NCBI GenBank assembly: GCA_013204985.1
Contig: JABMLG010000003.1
Coordinates: 124,001 to 188,000 of the forward strand
Origin: Microbacteriaceae bacterium VKM Ac-2855
GTDB taxonomy: Bacteria > Actinomycetota > Actinomycetes > Actinomycetales > Microbacteriaceae
Length of the DNA stretch: 64,000 bases
Direction: 5' to 3'
Shown one piece after another: positions 54,159-62,396 of the stretch. Made by a program: the position numbers and the translations under genes. Every line of letters begins with the position of its first letter. Positions within the stretch are counted from its first letter, which is position 1. The notes under the pieces are model-generated. The model was not told where the DNA came from and did not search any database. It saw only the letters and a list, made by a program, of their open reading frames with translations.

Positions 54159-54596
54159 TCAGCCGTCGCCGCGATGGATGAGCCGGGAGAGCACGATCGC
54201 CGAGCGCGTGTGATCGACGTTGGGGGCGATTCGCACCTTCTCGAGCGCGAGCTCGAGGCTCGGGATGTCGCGGGAGCGGATGTGCACGATCGCGTCGGCG
54301 GAGCCCGTCACGGTGCCGGCATCGACGACCTCGGGAACCGCCGCGAGGATCCGGCGCAGCTCGTCGGGGGCCACCGTGCCGCGGCAGAACAGTTCGACGT
54401 ACGCCTCCGTGCCCATCCCATCGACGGCCGGATCGACCTTGATGGTGAAGCCGCGGATCACGCCGTCGGCGACCAGGCGATCGACGCGGCGCTTCACGGC
54501 CGAGGCCGAGAGACCGACGACGGTGCCGATGTCGCCGTAGCCCGCCCGGGCGTTCTGGCGCAGCAGATCGAGGATCTTGCGGTCGATGTTGTCCAT
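54159..54596 (-). CDS. Lrp/AsnC-family regulator
   Basis: The 145 residues start MDNIDRKILDLLRQNARAGYGDIGTVVGLSASAVKRRVDRLVADGVIRGF, a classic AsnC helix-turn-helix, followed by a RAM ligand-sensing domain (VELFCRGTVAPDELRRILAAVPEVVDAGTVTGSADAIVHI). It binds amino acids and assembles as octamers. ATG 54596 is preceded by TATCCT at 7 nt. Divergent from the DasR-like gene. Confidence 0.92.
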   Translation of the reverse strand: MDNIDRKILDLLRQNARAGYGDIGTVVGLSASAVKRRVDRLVADGVIRGFTIKVDPAVDGMGTEAYVELFCRGTVAPDELRRILAAVPEVVDAGTVTGSADAIVHIRSRDIPSLELALEKVRIAPNVDHTRSAIVLSRLIHRGDG

Positions 54597-54603
54597 GGCT
54601 TCG

Positions 54604-54609
54604 AGGATA
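54604..54609 (-). promoter_or_regulatory. Predicted -10 box for leaderless asnC-type gene
   Basis: Minus-strand TATCCT, 7 nt, ATG at 54596. A plus-strand TAGGAT (54618-54623) in the same region may serve the divergent gntR gene. Confidence 0.5.
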
Positions 54610-54635
54610 GGGCGCAATAGGATGTGCGAACCGGA

Positions 54636-54649
54636 CCGGACCGGTCCGG
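54636..54649. promoter_or_regulatory. Perfect 14-bp palindrome upstream of the DasR-like gene
   Basis: CCGGACCGGTCCGG lies about 15 nt after a -10-like TAGGAT and 21 nt before the GTG start, a position expected for an autoregulatory operator. It shares CGGACC with the dre-like site before nagB. Confidence 0.5.
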
Positions 54650-54669
54650 ATCACTTCCGAGGAGCCGCT

Positions 54670-55404
54670 GTGCCGACGCGTCCCGCCCCCGAACCGCTGC
54701 TCGATTCCGCGGTGCCGAAGCACGAGCAGTTGCGGGGGATCCTGCGTCGCGTGGCGCTGGAGCAGCTGTCGCCGGGAGATCTGGTCCCCAGCGAGCGAGC
54801 GCTGATGCTCGACTACGGAGTAAGTCGGATCACGGTGCGCGAGGCCATCGGCCAGCTGGTCAACGACGGTGTGCTCGTGCGGGTGCGTGGCAAGGGCACC
54901 TTCGTGGCGACCCGCACGGTGCGCTCGCGGCTGCACCTGGCCTCGTTCACCGAGGAGATGCGGGCGCAGGGCTACGCTCCGACCACTGTTGTGCTCGACG
55001 CCGCGATGGCGGTTCCACCGGAGGCCGCCGCTGCGGCGCTGGGGCTGGCGGAGGGCGCCGAGGCCGTGCACGTGAAGCGATTGCGTCTCGCCGATGGGCG
55101 GCCCGTCAGCGTGGACGACGCCTGGTACGACCCGGCTCAGACTCCGGGCCTGCTGCAGATGGATCTGACCGGATCCGTCTACCGTGCTTTGGCCGACCGT
55201 TTCGGCCGACCGATCGATCGCGCCGAGCAGACCGTGGGGGCGGATCCAGCGACCGCGGACATCGCCGCTCTGCTGGGCGTCGCGACGGGCGCGCCGGTGC
55301 TGCACTTCGAGCGCCTCTCCTTCAGTGGCGCGCAGGCGATCGAACACGCCCAGAGCTGGTACCGCAGCGACCGCTACCGGTTGCAGATGGAGGTCCGCGG
55401 CTGA
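54670..55404 (+). CDS. DasR/NagR-like GntR regulator (HutC subfamily, UTRA domain)
   Basis: The 244 residues comprise a winged helix (VPKHEQLRGILRRVALEQLSPGDLVPSERALMLDYGVSRITVREAIGQL, then the wing RVRGKGTFVA) and a UTRA effector domain (LHLASFTEEMRAQGYAPTT to WYRSDRYRLQM). The order and motifs closely follow DasR/NagR, which sense amino-sugar phosphates and control chitin/GlcNAc genes. GAGGAG 5 nt upstream fixes GTG 54670. nagB, 7.7 kb away, has a dre-like operator, so it is a natural target. Confidence 0.88.
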   Translation: MPTRPAPEPLLDSAVPKHEQLRGILRRVALEQLSPGDLVPSERALMLDYGVSRITVREAIGQLVNDGVLVRVRGKGTFVATRTVRSRLHLASFTEEMRAQGYAPTTVVLDAAMAVPPEAAAAALGLAEGAEAVHVKRLRLADGRPVSVDDAWYDPAQTPGLLQMDLTGSVYRALADRFGRPIDRAEQTVGADPATADIAALLGVATGAPVLHFERLSFSGAQAIEHAQSWYRSDRYRLQMEVRG

Positions 55405-55562
55405 GACGCCGCGCGCGGGATGGACGCGTCGGGGAATGAGGTCGGATGGGGCCGCGGGCCCGGATTCGCGTCGGGTTGAGCCGATCCGGCTTCATTCCCT
55501 GACACCGGTGGCGAGCGTAGGGTCGAGTCACGACGATTCCGACGACGCCGGGAGGTGCGACG

Positions 55563-56246
55563 ATGACCCCAGAGACTCCGATCCTGCTGCTCGGCGGCGC
55601 CGGGTTCCCGACCTGGATCTGGGACGAGGTGCGCGCCGCACTGCCGGTCGAGTCCGTCGCCGCGGTGTATCCGCGCCAGGCCGGGTACGGTCCGGCCGAG
55701 TACGCCCACGAGATCCTCGAACGCGCCGCCTGGCCCGAGTTCGTCGTTGTGGCGCACTCGATCGGCGGGGTGGTGGCGCGCGCGATGCTCGATCAGGGCG
55801 CCGACCGCATCGCGGGGCTGCTCGCGATCGCCGCGACCGTTCCCGAACCGGGCGCGTCGTTCCTGCAATCACTCCCCGTGCCGCAGCGCTGGATCATGAC
55901 GGCCGTGCTGCGCACCGTCGGCACCCGGCCGCCGGATGCGGCGATCCGCCGGGTGCTCGGACGCGGTCTGGAGCCGGCCGTCATCGAACGGCTGGTCGCC
56001 GACTTCGTGCCCGAGCCGCTCGCGCTGTACCGCCGGTCGGCCGGCTCCGCACCGCTCCCGGCGCGCAGCCGGTACATCGTGACCACCGACGATCCCGACA
56101 CTCCGCGCAACCGGCAGGAGGTCTTCGCGAAGGGCTTCGCATCCACTCGCGAGATCGCAACGGCGCACGTGCCGATGCTGCAGGACCCAGCGGGTCTGGT
56201 CGCGTTGATCGACGAGTTCCGCCAGAACCCGGCGCCACGGCGCTAG
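55563..56246 (+). CDS. Alpha/beta-fold hydrolase
   Basis: The 227 residues show ILLLGGAGFPTWIWDEV (oxyanion region), nucleophile elbow AHSIGG (Ser64), a mid-protein cap region (AVLRTVGTRPPDAAIRRVLG) and a final His in TAHVPMLQDP, giving an intact Ser-His catalytic pair. Substrate unknown; esterase or lactonase types are similar. Preceded by GGGAGG. Confidence 0.87.
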   Translation: MTPETPILLLGGAGFPTWIWDEVRAALPVESVAAVYPRQAGYGPAEYAHEILERAAWPEFVVVAHSIGGVVARAMLDQGADRIAGLLAIAATVPEPGASFLQSLPVPQRWIMTAVLRTVGTRPPDAAIRRVLGRGLEPAVIERLVADFVPEPLALYRRSAGSAPLPARSRYIVTTDDPDTPRNRQEVFAKGFASTREIATAHVPMLQDPAGLVALIDEFRQNPAPRR

Positions 56247-56264
56247 CGGGTCGCCGCCGCCCTC

Positions 56265-57647
56265 TCAGGCCGGGAACGCCTTGCCCGGGTTGAGCGTGCC
56301 CGCCGGGTCGAGCGCCTGCTTCACCGCGCGGTGCATCGCCCGCACGCGCGGCGAGAGTTCGGCGGCCGCGCCGGGCAGCTTGAGCAGCCCTACGCCGTGT
56401 TCGCCGGTGACCGTACCGCCGAGCGCGAGGCACGCCGCCACGATGTCGTCGAAGGCGAGCTTCGCCCGTTCCTTCGCGGCGTCATCACCGATCGGCGCCA
56501 CGATCAGCGGATGCAGGTTCCCGTCACCCGCGTGCGCGATATTGGCGATCGTCACGTCGTTGCGGGCGGCGGCGTCCTGGATCCGCGCGAGCATCGCCGG
56601 CACCGCGCCGCGCGGCACGCAGACGTCCTCGGTGAGCACCGGGCCGAGCCGTTCGAGCGCCGGGTACGCGAGGCGGCGGGCGAGGAACAGTCGTTCGACC
56701 TCGGCGGGATCCGCGGCGCGTTGCACCTGCACCCCGCCGGCGGCGGTGAACAGCTCGACGAGTCGATCGGCGAGCGCCTCGCCGGTCGTGCCGGGCTCGT
56801 CGACCTTCGCGAGAAGCAGGGTGTTCGCATCCGCAGGCAGGCCGAGGCCCTGCCAGGCGTCGACGGCCCGGATGCAGGTCTCGTCGATCAGCTCGAGTGC
56901 TGCGGGCACGATGCTGGCGCGAGATACCGCGGCGACGGCCTCGCCCGCCGCGTGTAGAGAGGGGAAGGAGCCCACGACGGCGCGCTCCTCGCGCCCGGCG
57001 AGCGGGAGCAGCTTCACGGTGACCTCGGTGATGATGCCGAGCGTCCCCTCCGAACCGACGAGCAGCGCGGTCAGGTCGTATCCGGTGACGCCCTTCGCGG
57101 TCGTGCGGCCGAGGTGCACGATCTCGCCGTCGGCCAGCACCACCGTCAGACCGAGGACGTAGTCGCGGGTGACGCCGTACTTCACGCAGCAGATGCCGCC
57201 GGCGTTGGTCGCGGCGTTGCCACCGATGGTCGAGATGGCCTGGCTGGCCGGGTCCGGCGGGTACCAGAGGCCGTGCGCGGCGACCGCGATCCGCAGATCG
57301 TTGTTGATCACGCCGGCCTCGGCCACGGCGTACCGCTCGCCGACATCGATGCGGCACACCGCGTTCATCCGCTCGAGCGAGACCACGATCGCATCGGGCA
57401 CCCCGTTCGCACCGCCCGAGAGCCCGGTGCCCGCCCCGCGCGGCACCACCGCGACGCCGAACTCCGCTGCGGCGCGTACGGCCGCGGCGACCTCTCGCGT
57501 GCTGGCGGCCAGCACCACCGCGAGCGGCGCGACGTACGGTGCCCACTCCGCGTCGTCGTGCGCGTAGTGTTCGAGCGCTGCGGCGTCGGTGAGCAGACGC
57601 TCCGCGGGAAGGGTCTCGGCGAGACGGTCGAGGAGGGGCGTGTGCAT
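56265..57647 (-). CDS. GlcD-type FAD-linked oxidase (D-2-hydroxyacid/glycolate dehydrogenase family)
   Basis: The 460 residues match the vanillyl-alcohol-oxidase fold of GlcD/LDHD enzymes: PRGAGTGLSGGANG (FAD pyrophosphate site), GGNAATNAGGICCVKYGVTRDYVLGL, LLVGSEGTLGIITEVTVKLLP and the C-terminal IANIAHAGDGNLHPLI with catalytic His, then TGEHGVGLLK. It oxidises D-lactate, glycolate or similar. ATG 57647 is 6 nt after a TACTCT box, supporting the shorter start. Confidence 0.93.
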   Translation of the reverse strand: MHTPLLDRLAETLPAERLLTDAAALEHYAHDDAEWAPYVAPLAVVLAASTREVAAAVRAAAEFGVAVVPRGAGTGLSGGANGVPDAIVVSLERMNAVCRIDVGERYAVAEAGVINNDLRIAVAAHGLWYPPDPASQAISTIGGNAATNAGGICCVKYGVTRDYVLGLTVVLADGEIVHLGRTTAKGVTGYDLTALLVGSEGTLGIITEVTVKLLPLAGREERAVVGSFPSLHAAGEAVAAVSRASIVPAALELIDETCIRAVDAWQGLGLPADANTLLLAKVDEPGTTGEALADRLVELFTAAGGVQVQRAADPAEVERLFLARRLAYPALERLGPVLTEDVCVPRGAVPAMLARIQDAAARNDVTIANIAHAGDGNLHPLIVAPIGDDAAKERAKLAFDDIVAACLALGGTVTGEHGVGLLKLPGAAAELSPRVRAMHRAVKQALDPAGTLNPGKAFPA

Positions 57648-57653
57648 TTCTCG

Positions 57654-57659
57654 AGAGTA
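57654..57659 (-). promoter_or_regulatory. Predicted -10 box for the leaderless GlcD-type gene
   Basis: Minus-strand TACTCT, 6 nt, ATG at 57647. Confidence 0.5.
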
Positions 57660-57688
57660 CGGGCTGACCGTGGGCCGGGCGGAGGCCG

Positions 57689-58507
57689 TCACCACCGGAA
57701 GGCGCTCAGGGTGAGCTCTGCGCCCTGCGGGTCGCGGATGCGGGCGAGTTCGGCGTACACGGTGTCGTGAGTGTCGAGCAGGGTCGCCCCGAGTTTCAGC
57801 GCGCGACCGACGGCCGTCGTGCGGTCGGCGACGCTGAGGATGACGTGCCAGTGCGGCGCCTCGGTGCTGCGTTCGATGCCGCCGATCGCATCCGCGAACT
57901 CCGGCGGGGCGTCAGCCTGACGCTTGCGGATGTCGGGGTCGACCGTCGCGGCGAGGTGATCGCCGTAGCCGGGCACCGTGATCATGGCGTGCGCGTCCGG
58001 GCCGAGATCGGCGTAGCGCCAGCCGAAGACACGGCCGTAGAACTCCTCCGCGGCATCGATGTCGGCGGTGCGCAGGTTGCTGAAGTTCCACGCGCCGGGT
58101 GCGTTCACGGTCTGCGCACCGAGGCGACGGCGCGCCTGCCAGAGTCGGAACTCGGCACCCTGCGGATCCGCGCACGTCGCGGGGCGTCCGCCGGGGCCGG
58201 CGTCCTCGGGTTCGGCGAGCACGGAGCCGCCGGCTGCGCGCACGGCGGCGGCGCCCGCATCCGCATCCGCCACCGCGATGTAGCTGTTCCAGCGCGACGA
58301 TGCGCCGGTGCCGCCGGTGCCGCCGCCGATCGCCGCCACGTCGCTGCCGTCGAGCTGAGCGATCAGGTACACGGCCGGCGCGCCGGGCGGCATCGCGTTC
58401 TCGAAGGTCCAGCCGAACAGGCCGCCGTAGAACTCGGCGGCGGCGTTCGTATCGGGTTGCTCGGTGTCGATCCAGCAGGTGACCCCGGGCGGGTAGGTGC
58501 GCTCCAT
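57689..58507 (-). CDS. Two-domain VOC-family (glyoxalase/bleomycin-resistance) protein
   Basis: The 272 residues contain two VOC modules: residues 1-120 (GVTCWIDTEQPDTNAAAEFYGGLFGWTF, DPQGAEFRLWQ) and 140-272 (AWNFSNLRTADIDAAEEFYGRVFGWRYADLG, DPQGAELTLSAF). The DPQGAE ends are typical of the CFP30B-like group in actinobacteria. Function unknown. GGAGG precedes ATG 58507. Divergent from the small VTT-like membrane gene. Confidence 0.9.
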   Translation of the reverse strand: MERTYPPGVTCWIDTEQPDTNAAAEFYGGLFGWTFENAMPPGAPAVYLIAQLDGSDVAAIGGGTGGTGASSRWNSYIAVADADAGAAAVRAAGGSVLAEPEDAGPGGRPATCADPQGAEFRLWQARRRLGAQTVNAPGAWNFSNLRTADIDAAEEFYGRVFGWRYADLGPDAHAMITVPGYGDHLAATVDPDIRKRQADAPPEFADAIGGIERSTEAPHWHVILSVADRTTAVGRALKLGATLLDTHDTVYAELARIRDPQGAELTLSAFRW

Positions 58508-58589
58508 CGTTCCTCCGTCATCGGGTGCAACGCTACGCTCGCCGCGGCGAGAAAGTAAGCTTGCCCTAACAAGCCGGTCAGGAGGAGCG

Positions 58590-59069
58590 ATGCCCGCCTT
58601 CTTCGACGGCCTCGGCTTCTGGGAACTGCTGCTCGGCCTCTTCGTCGTGGTGTTCCTCCGCGCGCAGGCGACCTACTGGATCGCCCGTGGCGTCGTCGCG
58701 GGGGTCGCCAACAGACGGTGGGGGCGCTGGATCGACGCGCCGGCGATGGCCCGCGGGGCGCGCATCCTGAACCGCTGGGGTGCGCCCGCGATCACCGTGA
58801 GCTTCCTCACCGTGGGCCTGCAGACGGTGATGAACGCAGCGGCCGGCGCCGCCCGGATGCGCTGGCTCGTCTACCTGCTCGCCATGGTGCCCGGGTGTAT
58901 CGCGTGGGCACTGATCTACGCCACGATCGGCTTCACCGTGCTGTGGGCCGTCATCGGCGCCGCGGCCGGGAGCCCGTGGGGCGTCGCGGTACTCGCGGCG
59001 CTCGTGCTGGGTGCGGCGGCTCTGGTGTGGTGGCGGGTGCGCGGGCGTGCCGGAGATCGCGCGGTGTGA
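58590..59069 (+). CDS. DedA/VTT-like small membrane protein
   Basis: The 159 residues have four hydrophobic spans and a VTT-like core (RGARILNRWGAPAITVSFLTVGLQTVMNAAAGAARMRWLVYLLAMVPGCIAWAL) corresponding to the glycine/arginine loop region of DedA proteins, though shorter than full DedA (~200). AGGAGG sits 4-5 nt before ATG 58590. The last codons and stop lie in the first unit of a 29-bp tandem repeat. Confidence 0.8.
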   Translation: MPAFFDGLGFWELLLGLFVVVFLRAQATYWIARGVVAGVANRRWGRWIDAPAMARGARILNRWGAPAITVSFLTVGLQTVMNAAAGAARMRWLVYLLAMVPGCIAWALIYATIGFTVLWAVIGAAAGSPWGVAVLAALVLGAAALVWWRVRGRAGDRAV

Positions 59070-59175
59070 CCGACGGGGTTGGCGTTCACGCGGTGTGACC
59101 GACGGGGTCGGCGTTCACGCGTCGTGACCGACGGGGTCGGCGTTCACGCGTCGTGACCGACGCGGTCAGCGTTCG
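59060..59175. repeat. 29-bp tandem repeat, four units, spanning two convergent stop codons
   Basis: Units start at 59060, 59089, 59118 and 59147. Each contains CCGAC-GGG-GTCGG (5-bp stem, 3-nt loop; first and last units have one mismatch) between GTGA and TTCAC-like ends. The first unit supplies the TGA of the VTT-like gene and the last covers the stop of the opposing XRE-cupin gene. Confidence 0.92.
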
Positions 59176-59759
59176 CGCGTCGTCGCGCGCACGTGCATCC
59201 GCTCGCCCTGTCGGCCGAAGAGGCTGAGGAACTCGACCGCGCTGTGATCGGCGCGGCCGAACCAGTGCGGAGTGCGGGTGTCGAACTCGGCCGCCTCGCC
59301 CGCGCCGAGGACGAGATCGTGCTCGCCCAGCACCACTCGGAGCCGGCCGCGCAGCACGTACATCCACTCGTGTCCCTCGTGGGTGCGCGGATCGGGCTCA
59401 CCCGGGGGGCCCGCGGGCAGTACGTGCTTGAACGCCTGCAGGCCGCCGGTGTCGCGACTGAGCGGCACGATGTTCATCCCGTGCCGCACGATCGGCTTCA
59501 GATGGATGCGTGGATCGCCCGTCGCAGGCGCGCCGACGAGATCGTCCAGCGGCACGCCGTGGGCGCGGGCGAGCGGGAGCAACAGTTCGAGAGTGGCCCG
59601 GCGCTGCCCCGACTCGAGCCGCGAGAGCGTGCTGACCGAGATGCCGGTCGTCTCGGCCAATTCGGCCAGAGTGACGCCGCGGCGGATGCGCAGCGCGCGC
59701 AACCGCGGGCCCACCGCATTCAGAACCTGCTCGTCCTTCACGGGTACAGCCTGCGGCAT
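59166..59759 (-). CDS. XRE-family regulator with C-terminal cupin
   Basis: The 197 residues have an HTH at about 13-67 (VGPRLRALRIRRGVTLAELAETTGISVSTLSRLESGQRRATLELLLPLARAHGV) and a cupin at ~115-185 with HEWMYVLRGRLRVVLGEHDLVLGAGEAAEFDTRTPHWF (His and Glu metal-binding positions). Such proteins sense small ligands and regulate neighbouring oxidoreductases or transporters. It is divergent from the thioredoxin-reductase-like gene, with overlapping palindromes in between. Confidence 0.92.
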   Translation of the reverse strand: MPQAVPVKDEQVLNAVGPRLRALRIRRGVTLAELAETTGISVSTLSRLESGQRRATLELLLPLARAHGVPLDDLVGAPATGDPRIHLKPIVRHGMNIVPLSRDTGGLQAFKHVLPAGPPGEPDPRTHEGHEWMYVLRGRLRVVLGEHDLVLGAGEAAEFDTRTPHWFGRADHSAVEFLSLFGRQGERMHVRATTRER

Positions 59760-59761
59760 GA

Positions 59762-59793
59762 CTTGCCGTTTCGGCAAGCATCCCTGCCGAAAC
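59762..59793. promoter_or_regulatory. Two overlapping palindromes between the XRE-cupin and TrxR-like genes
   Basis: CTTGCCG-TTT-CGGCAAG (59762-59778) and GTTTCGGCA-n8-TGCCGAAAC (59768-59793) share one half-site. The first lies 3 nt from the regulator start, the second 27 nt from the opposite gene, suited to switching between two binding states. Confidence 0.65.
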
Positions 59794-59819
59794 GTCGAAC
59801 TCGGCCGCATCCTCGGGAT

Positions 59820-60773
59820 ATGACGGATGAACAGTACGACGTAGTGATCGTGGGCGGCGGGCCCGCCGGGGCGAGTGCGGCGGTGGCGCTCGGCCGGGCG
59901 CGCCGGTCGGTGCTCCTTCTCGACGCGGGCGAGCCGCGCAACGCTCCGGCCGACGGAGTGCACAACGTGTTGACGCGCGACGGCACGCCTCCGCTCGAAT
60001 TGCTCGCGCTCGCACGCGCCGAGGCCGAGGGCTACGGGGTCACGGTGCGCCGGGCGCGGGTCGTCTCCGCGTCGGCCACGGCGGCCGGGGTCGAGGTGCG
60101 CTCCGACGAGGGGCGGTACCGCGGGCGTCGCCTGCTGCTGGCCGGCGGGGTCGTCGACGAGCTGCCCGACATCCCGGGTCTGCGCGAGCGCTGGGGGCGC
60201 GACGCGATCCACTGCCCGTACTGCCACGGCTGGGAGGTGCGCGATCGCCCGCTCGGTGTGCTCGGCACCGGGCCGATGTCGGTGCATCAGGCGCTGCTGT
60301 TCCGGCAATGGAGCGCCTCGATCACGCTCTTCCTGAACGACGTCGTGCAGCCCTCGGAGGCGGAGCGCGAGCAGTTCGCCGCGCGGGGCATCCGTGTCGT
60401 CACCGGCCGGGTCGAGCGGATCCGCGTCGATCCGGCGGCCGAAACGATCGCGGGCGTCGAGGTGGCCGGCGTGCTGCATCCGCTGCCCGTCGTCGTGGTG
60501 GCGTCGCGGCTCAGCCTGCGCCTGCCGGAGGGCCTCGATCCCGCCCTCGCCGAGCATCCGATGGGCGTCGGGTTGCAGCTGGTGGTGGATGCGCAGGGCC
60601 GCACGAGTGTGCCACGCGTCTCGGCCGCCGGGAATCTCGTCGATCTGAGCGCCCAGGTGATGCCGGCGGCGGCGTCCGGGTTGATGGCGGGCGCCGCCCT
60701 CAACGCCGACCTCACCACTGAAGACACGTCGGATGCGGTCGCCCGCTTACGGAAAGCGACGAACGTAGGCTAA
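59820..60773 (+). CDS. Thioredoxin-reductase-like NAD(P)/FAD oxidoreductase
   Basis: The 317 residues show FAD motif VVIVGGGPAGASAA (about 8-21), redox pair HCPYCHGWEV (Cys near 131 and 134), a degenerate NAD(P) motif GVLGTGPMSVHQALLF and C-terminal SAAGNLVD. Low-molecular-weight TrxR homologues of this type without a nearby thioredoxin gene often reduce other disulfides or act in resistance. CATCCT lies 6 nt before ATG 59820, so it may be leaderless. Probably controlled by the adjacent XRE-cupin regulator. Confidence 0.88.
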   Translation: MTDEQYDVVIVGGGPAGASAAVALGRARRSVLLLDAGEPRNAPADGVHNVLTRDGTPPLELLALARAEAEGYGVTVRRARVVSASATAAGVEVRSDEGRYRGRRLLLAGGVVDELPDIPGLRERWGRDAIHCPYCHGWEVRDRPLGVLGTGPMSVHQALLFRQWSASITLFLNDVVQPSEAEREQFAARGIRVVTGRVERIRVDPAAETIAGVEVAGVLHPLPVVVVASRLSLRLPEGLDPALAEHPMGVGLQLVVDAQGRTSVPRVSAAGNLVDLSAQVMPAAASGLMAGAALNADLTTEDTSDAVARLRKATNVG

Positions 60774-60878
60774 TCTCGACGTCTGTCCGATCACCGATCG
60801 GAGTGGTCGGCCACGGTGTGGACGCGATCCGAGGCTGAAAACCTCCGGCACCCGCATCGCACTGAAACGGTCTTCCGC

Positions 60879-62294
60879 ATGCAATCATCCCGTCGCTGGT
60901 GGGTCCTCGTGATCCTCGCGCTCACCCAACTCGTCGTCGTCCTCGACGGCACGATCGTCAACATCGCCCTGCCGCAGGCGCAGCAGCAGCTCGGCCTCAG
61001 CGACACGGAGCGGCAGTGGGTCGTCACGGCGTACGCGCTGTGCTTCGGCGCCCTGCTGCTGCTCGGCGGCCGCATCGCCGACTTCTGGGGGCGCAAGCGC
61101 ACCTACCTGGTCGGCATGCTCGGCTTCGGCATCGCCTCGGCCTGGGGCGGCATCGCCACCAGCGGCACCGAGCTGATCCTGGCCCGCGGCCTGCAGGGCG
61201 TCTTCGCGGCGCTGATGGCCCCGGCGGCGCTCGCGCTGCTCACGGTCACCTTCCCGAACGGACGCGACCGCAACACCGCGTTCGCCGTGTTCGGCACCGT
61301 CGCCGGCGCGGGTGCCGCCGTCGGACTCGTGCTCGGCGGCGTGCTCACCGAGTTCGCCGACTGGCGCTGGTGCCTGCTCGTGAACGTGCCCGTGGTGATC
61401 GTCGGCTTCATCGCGGGCGTGATCATGGTTACCGAGAGCAAGGCCGAGGGGGAGAACCGCTACGACGTCTGGGGCACCATCACGGTCGCCCTCGGACTCG
61501 GCTCGCTCGTGTACGGCTTCACCCTCGCCGAGAACGGCTGGGCGCGACTCGACACGATCGGCTTCATCGCTGCGGGCCTGGGCCTGCTCGCGCTGTTCGT
61601 GCAGATCCAGCGCACGAGCTCGCATCCGCTGCTGCCGCTGCGCATCGTCACGGATCGCATCCGCGGCGGCGCCTTCCTGCTGCAGGCGGTCGCCGGGACG
61701 GTCATGATCGGTGCGATGCTCTACCTCACCTTCCACCTGCAGATCGTGCTCGGCTTCGCGCCGCTCGAGGCGGGTCTGGCGTCGCTGCCGATGACCATCG
61801 TGATCATGATCGTCGCGCCGATCGCCACGAAGTTCCTGCCGCGCACCGGCCCGCGCCCGCTGCTGATCGGTGGCCCGCTGGTGGCCGCCGCCGGTCTCGT
61901 CTACCTCTCACGGATCACCGCGGGCGGCGACTACCTCGTCGAGGTGCTGCCGGCCCTGGTGCTGCTCGGCATCGGCATGGCCGGGATGTTCGTGACGATG
62001 CAGAACCTCGCGCTGGCGGGTGTCGCACCGCACGATGCGGGCGCCGCCTCCGCGACGGCGAACGCGGCGATGCAGATCGGCGGTTCGCTCGGCCTGTCGA
62101 TCTTCACCACGATCTACGCGGGCGTCGTCGGCGGCGGATCCACTCCGGCCGACTTCGTGGTGGGCTACTCCGCGGCGTTCCTCGCCGCGGCCGTCGCGCT
62201 GGTGCTCGCCTCCGTGATCGCCGTGATCTTCATCCGCGGCCCGCGCGAGGCGCTGCTGCCCTCGGGCGAGCACGCCGCCGTGCACATGGGCTGA
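60879..62294 (+). CDS. DHA2-type major facilitator drug exporter
   Basis: The 471-residue transporter has motif D1 (VVLDGTIVNIALPQA), motif A (GGRIADFWGRKRTYLVG), motif C (TVAGAGAAVGLVLGGVL) and about 14 membrane spans. ATG 60879 opens the conserved part; an earlier GTG at 60816 is possible but adds a non-hydrophobic leader. A TAATCT box overlaps the stop of the TrxR-like gene (60771-60776), with TTACGG 17 nt before it, and may serve this gene with a ~100-nt leader. The intrinsic terminator follows its stop. Confidence 0.92.
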   Translation: MQSSRRWWVLVILALTQLVVVLDGTIVNIALPQAQQQLGLSDTERQWVVTAYALCFGALLLLGGRIADFWGRKRTYLVGMLGFGIASAWGGIATSGTELILARGLQGVFAALMAPAALALLTVTFPNGRDRNTAFAVFGTVAGAGAAVGLVLGGVLTEFADWRWCLLVNVPVVIVGFIAGVIMVTESKAEGENRYDVWGTITVALGLGSLVYGFTLAENGWARLDTIGFIAAGLGLLALFVQIQRTSSHPLLPLRIVTDRIRGGAFLLQAVAGTVMIGAMLYLTFHLQIVLGFAPLEAGLASLPMTIVIMIVAPIATKFLPRTGPRPLLIGGPLVAAAGLVYLSRITAGGDYLVEVLPALVLLGIGMAGMFVTMQNLALAGVAPHDAGAASATANAAMQIGGSLGLSIFTTIYAGVVGGGSTPADFVVGYSAAFLAAAVALVLASVIAVIFIRGPREALLPSGEHAAVHMG

Positions 62295-62310
62295 CCCCCT
62301 CGCGTTCCGA

Positions 62311-62348
62311 AAAGTTGCAGGAGTGGGCGCCCCACTCCTGCAATTTTT
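62311..62348 (+). terminator. Intrinsic terminator, palindromic family C copy 2
   Basis: AAGTTGCAGGAGTGGG and CCCACTCCTGCAATTT flank a CGC loop; the right arm continues into TTTTTCG. It ends the MFS transcript and shares the arm sequence GTTGCAGGAGT with the terminator at 45247. Confidence 0.9.
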
Positions 62349-62359
62349 CGTGCGGGGGA

Positions 62360-62386
62360 TACACTGGTACGGACCAGACCGGACCA
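62360..62386 (+). promoter_or_regulatory. -10 box and dre-like operator of nagB
   Basis: TACACT (62360-62365) is a -10 candidate. It overlaps CTGGTACGGACCAG (62364-62377), which keeps the TGGT-n4-ACCA core of DasR/NagR (dre) operators. A wider dyad TGGTACGG-n6-CCGGACCA (62365-62386) continues to the ribosome site. Confidence 0.6.
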
Positions 62387-62396
62387 GGAGGCGCCC

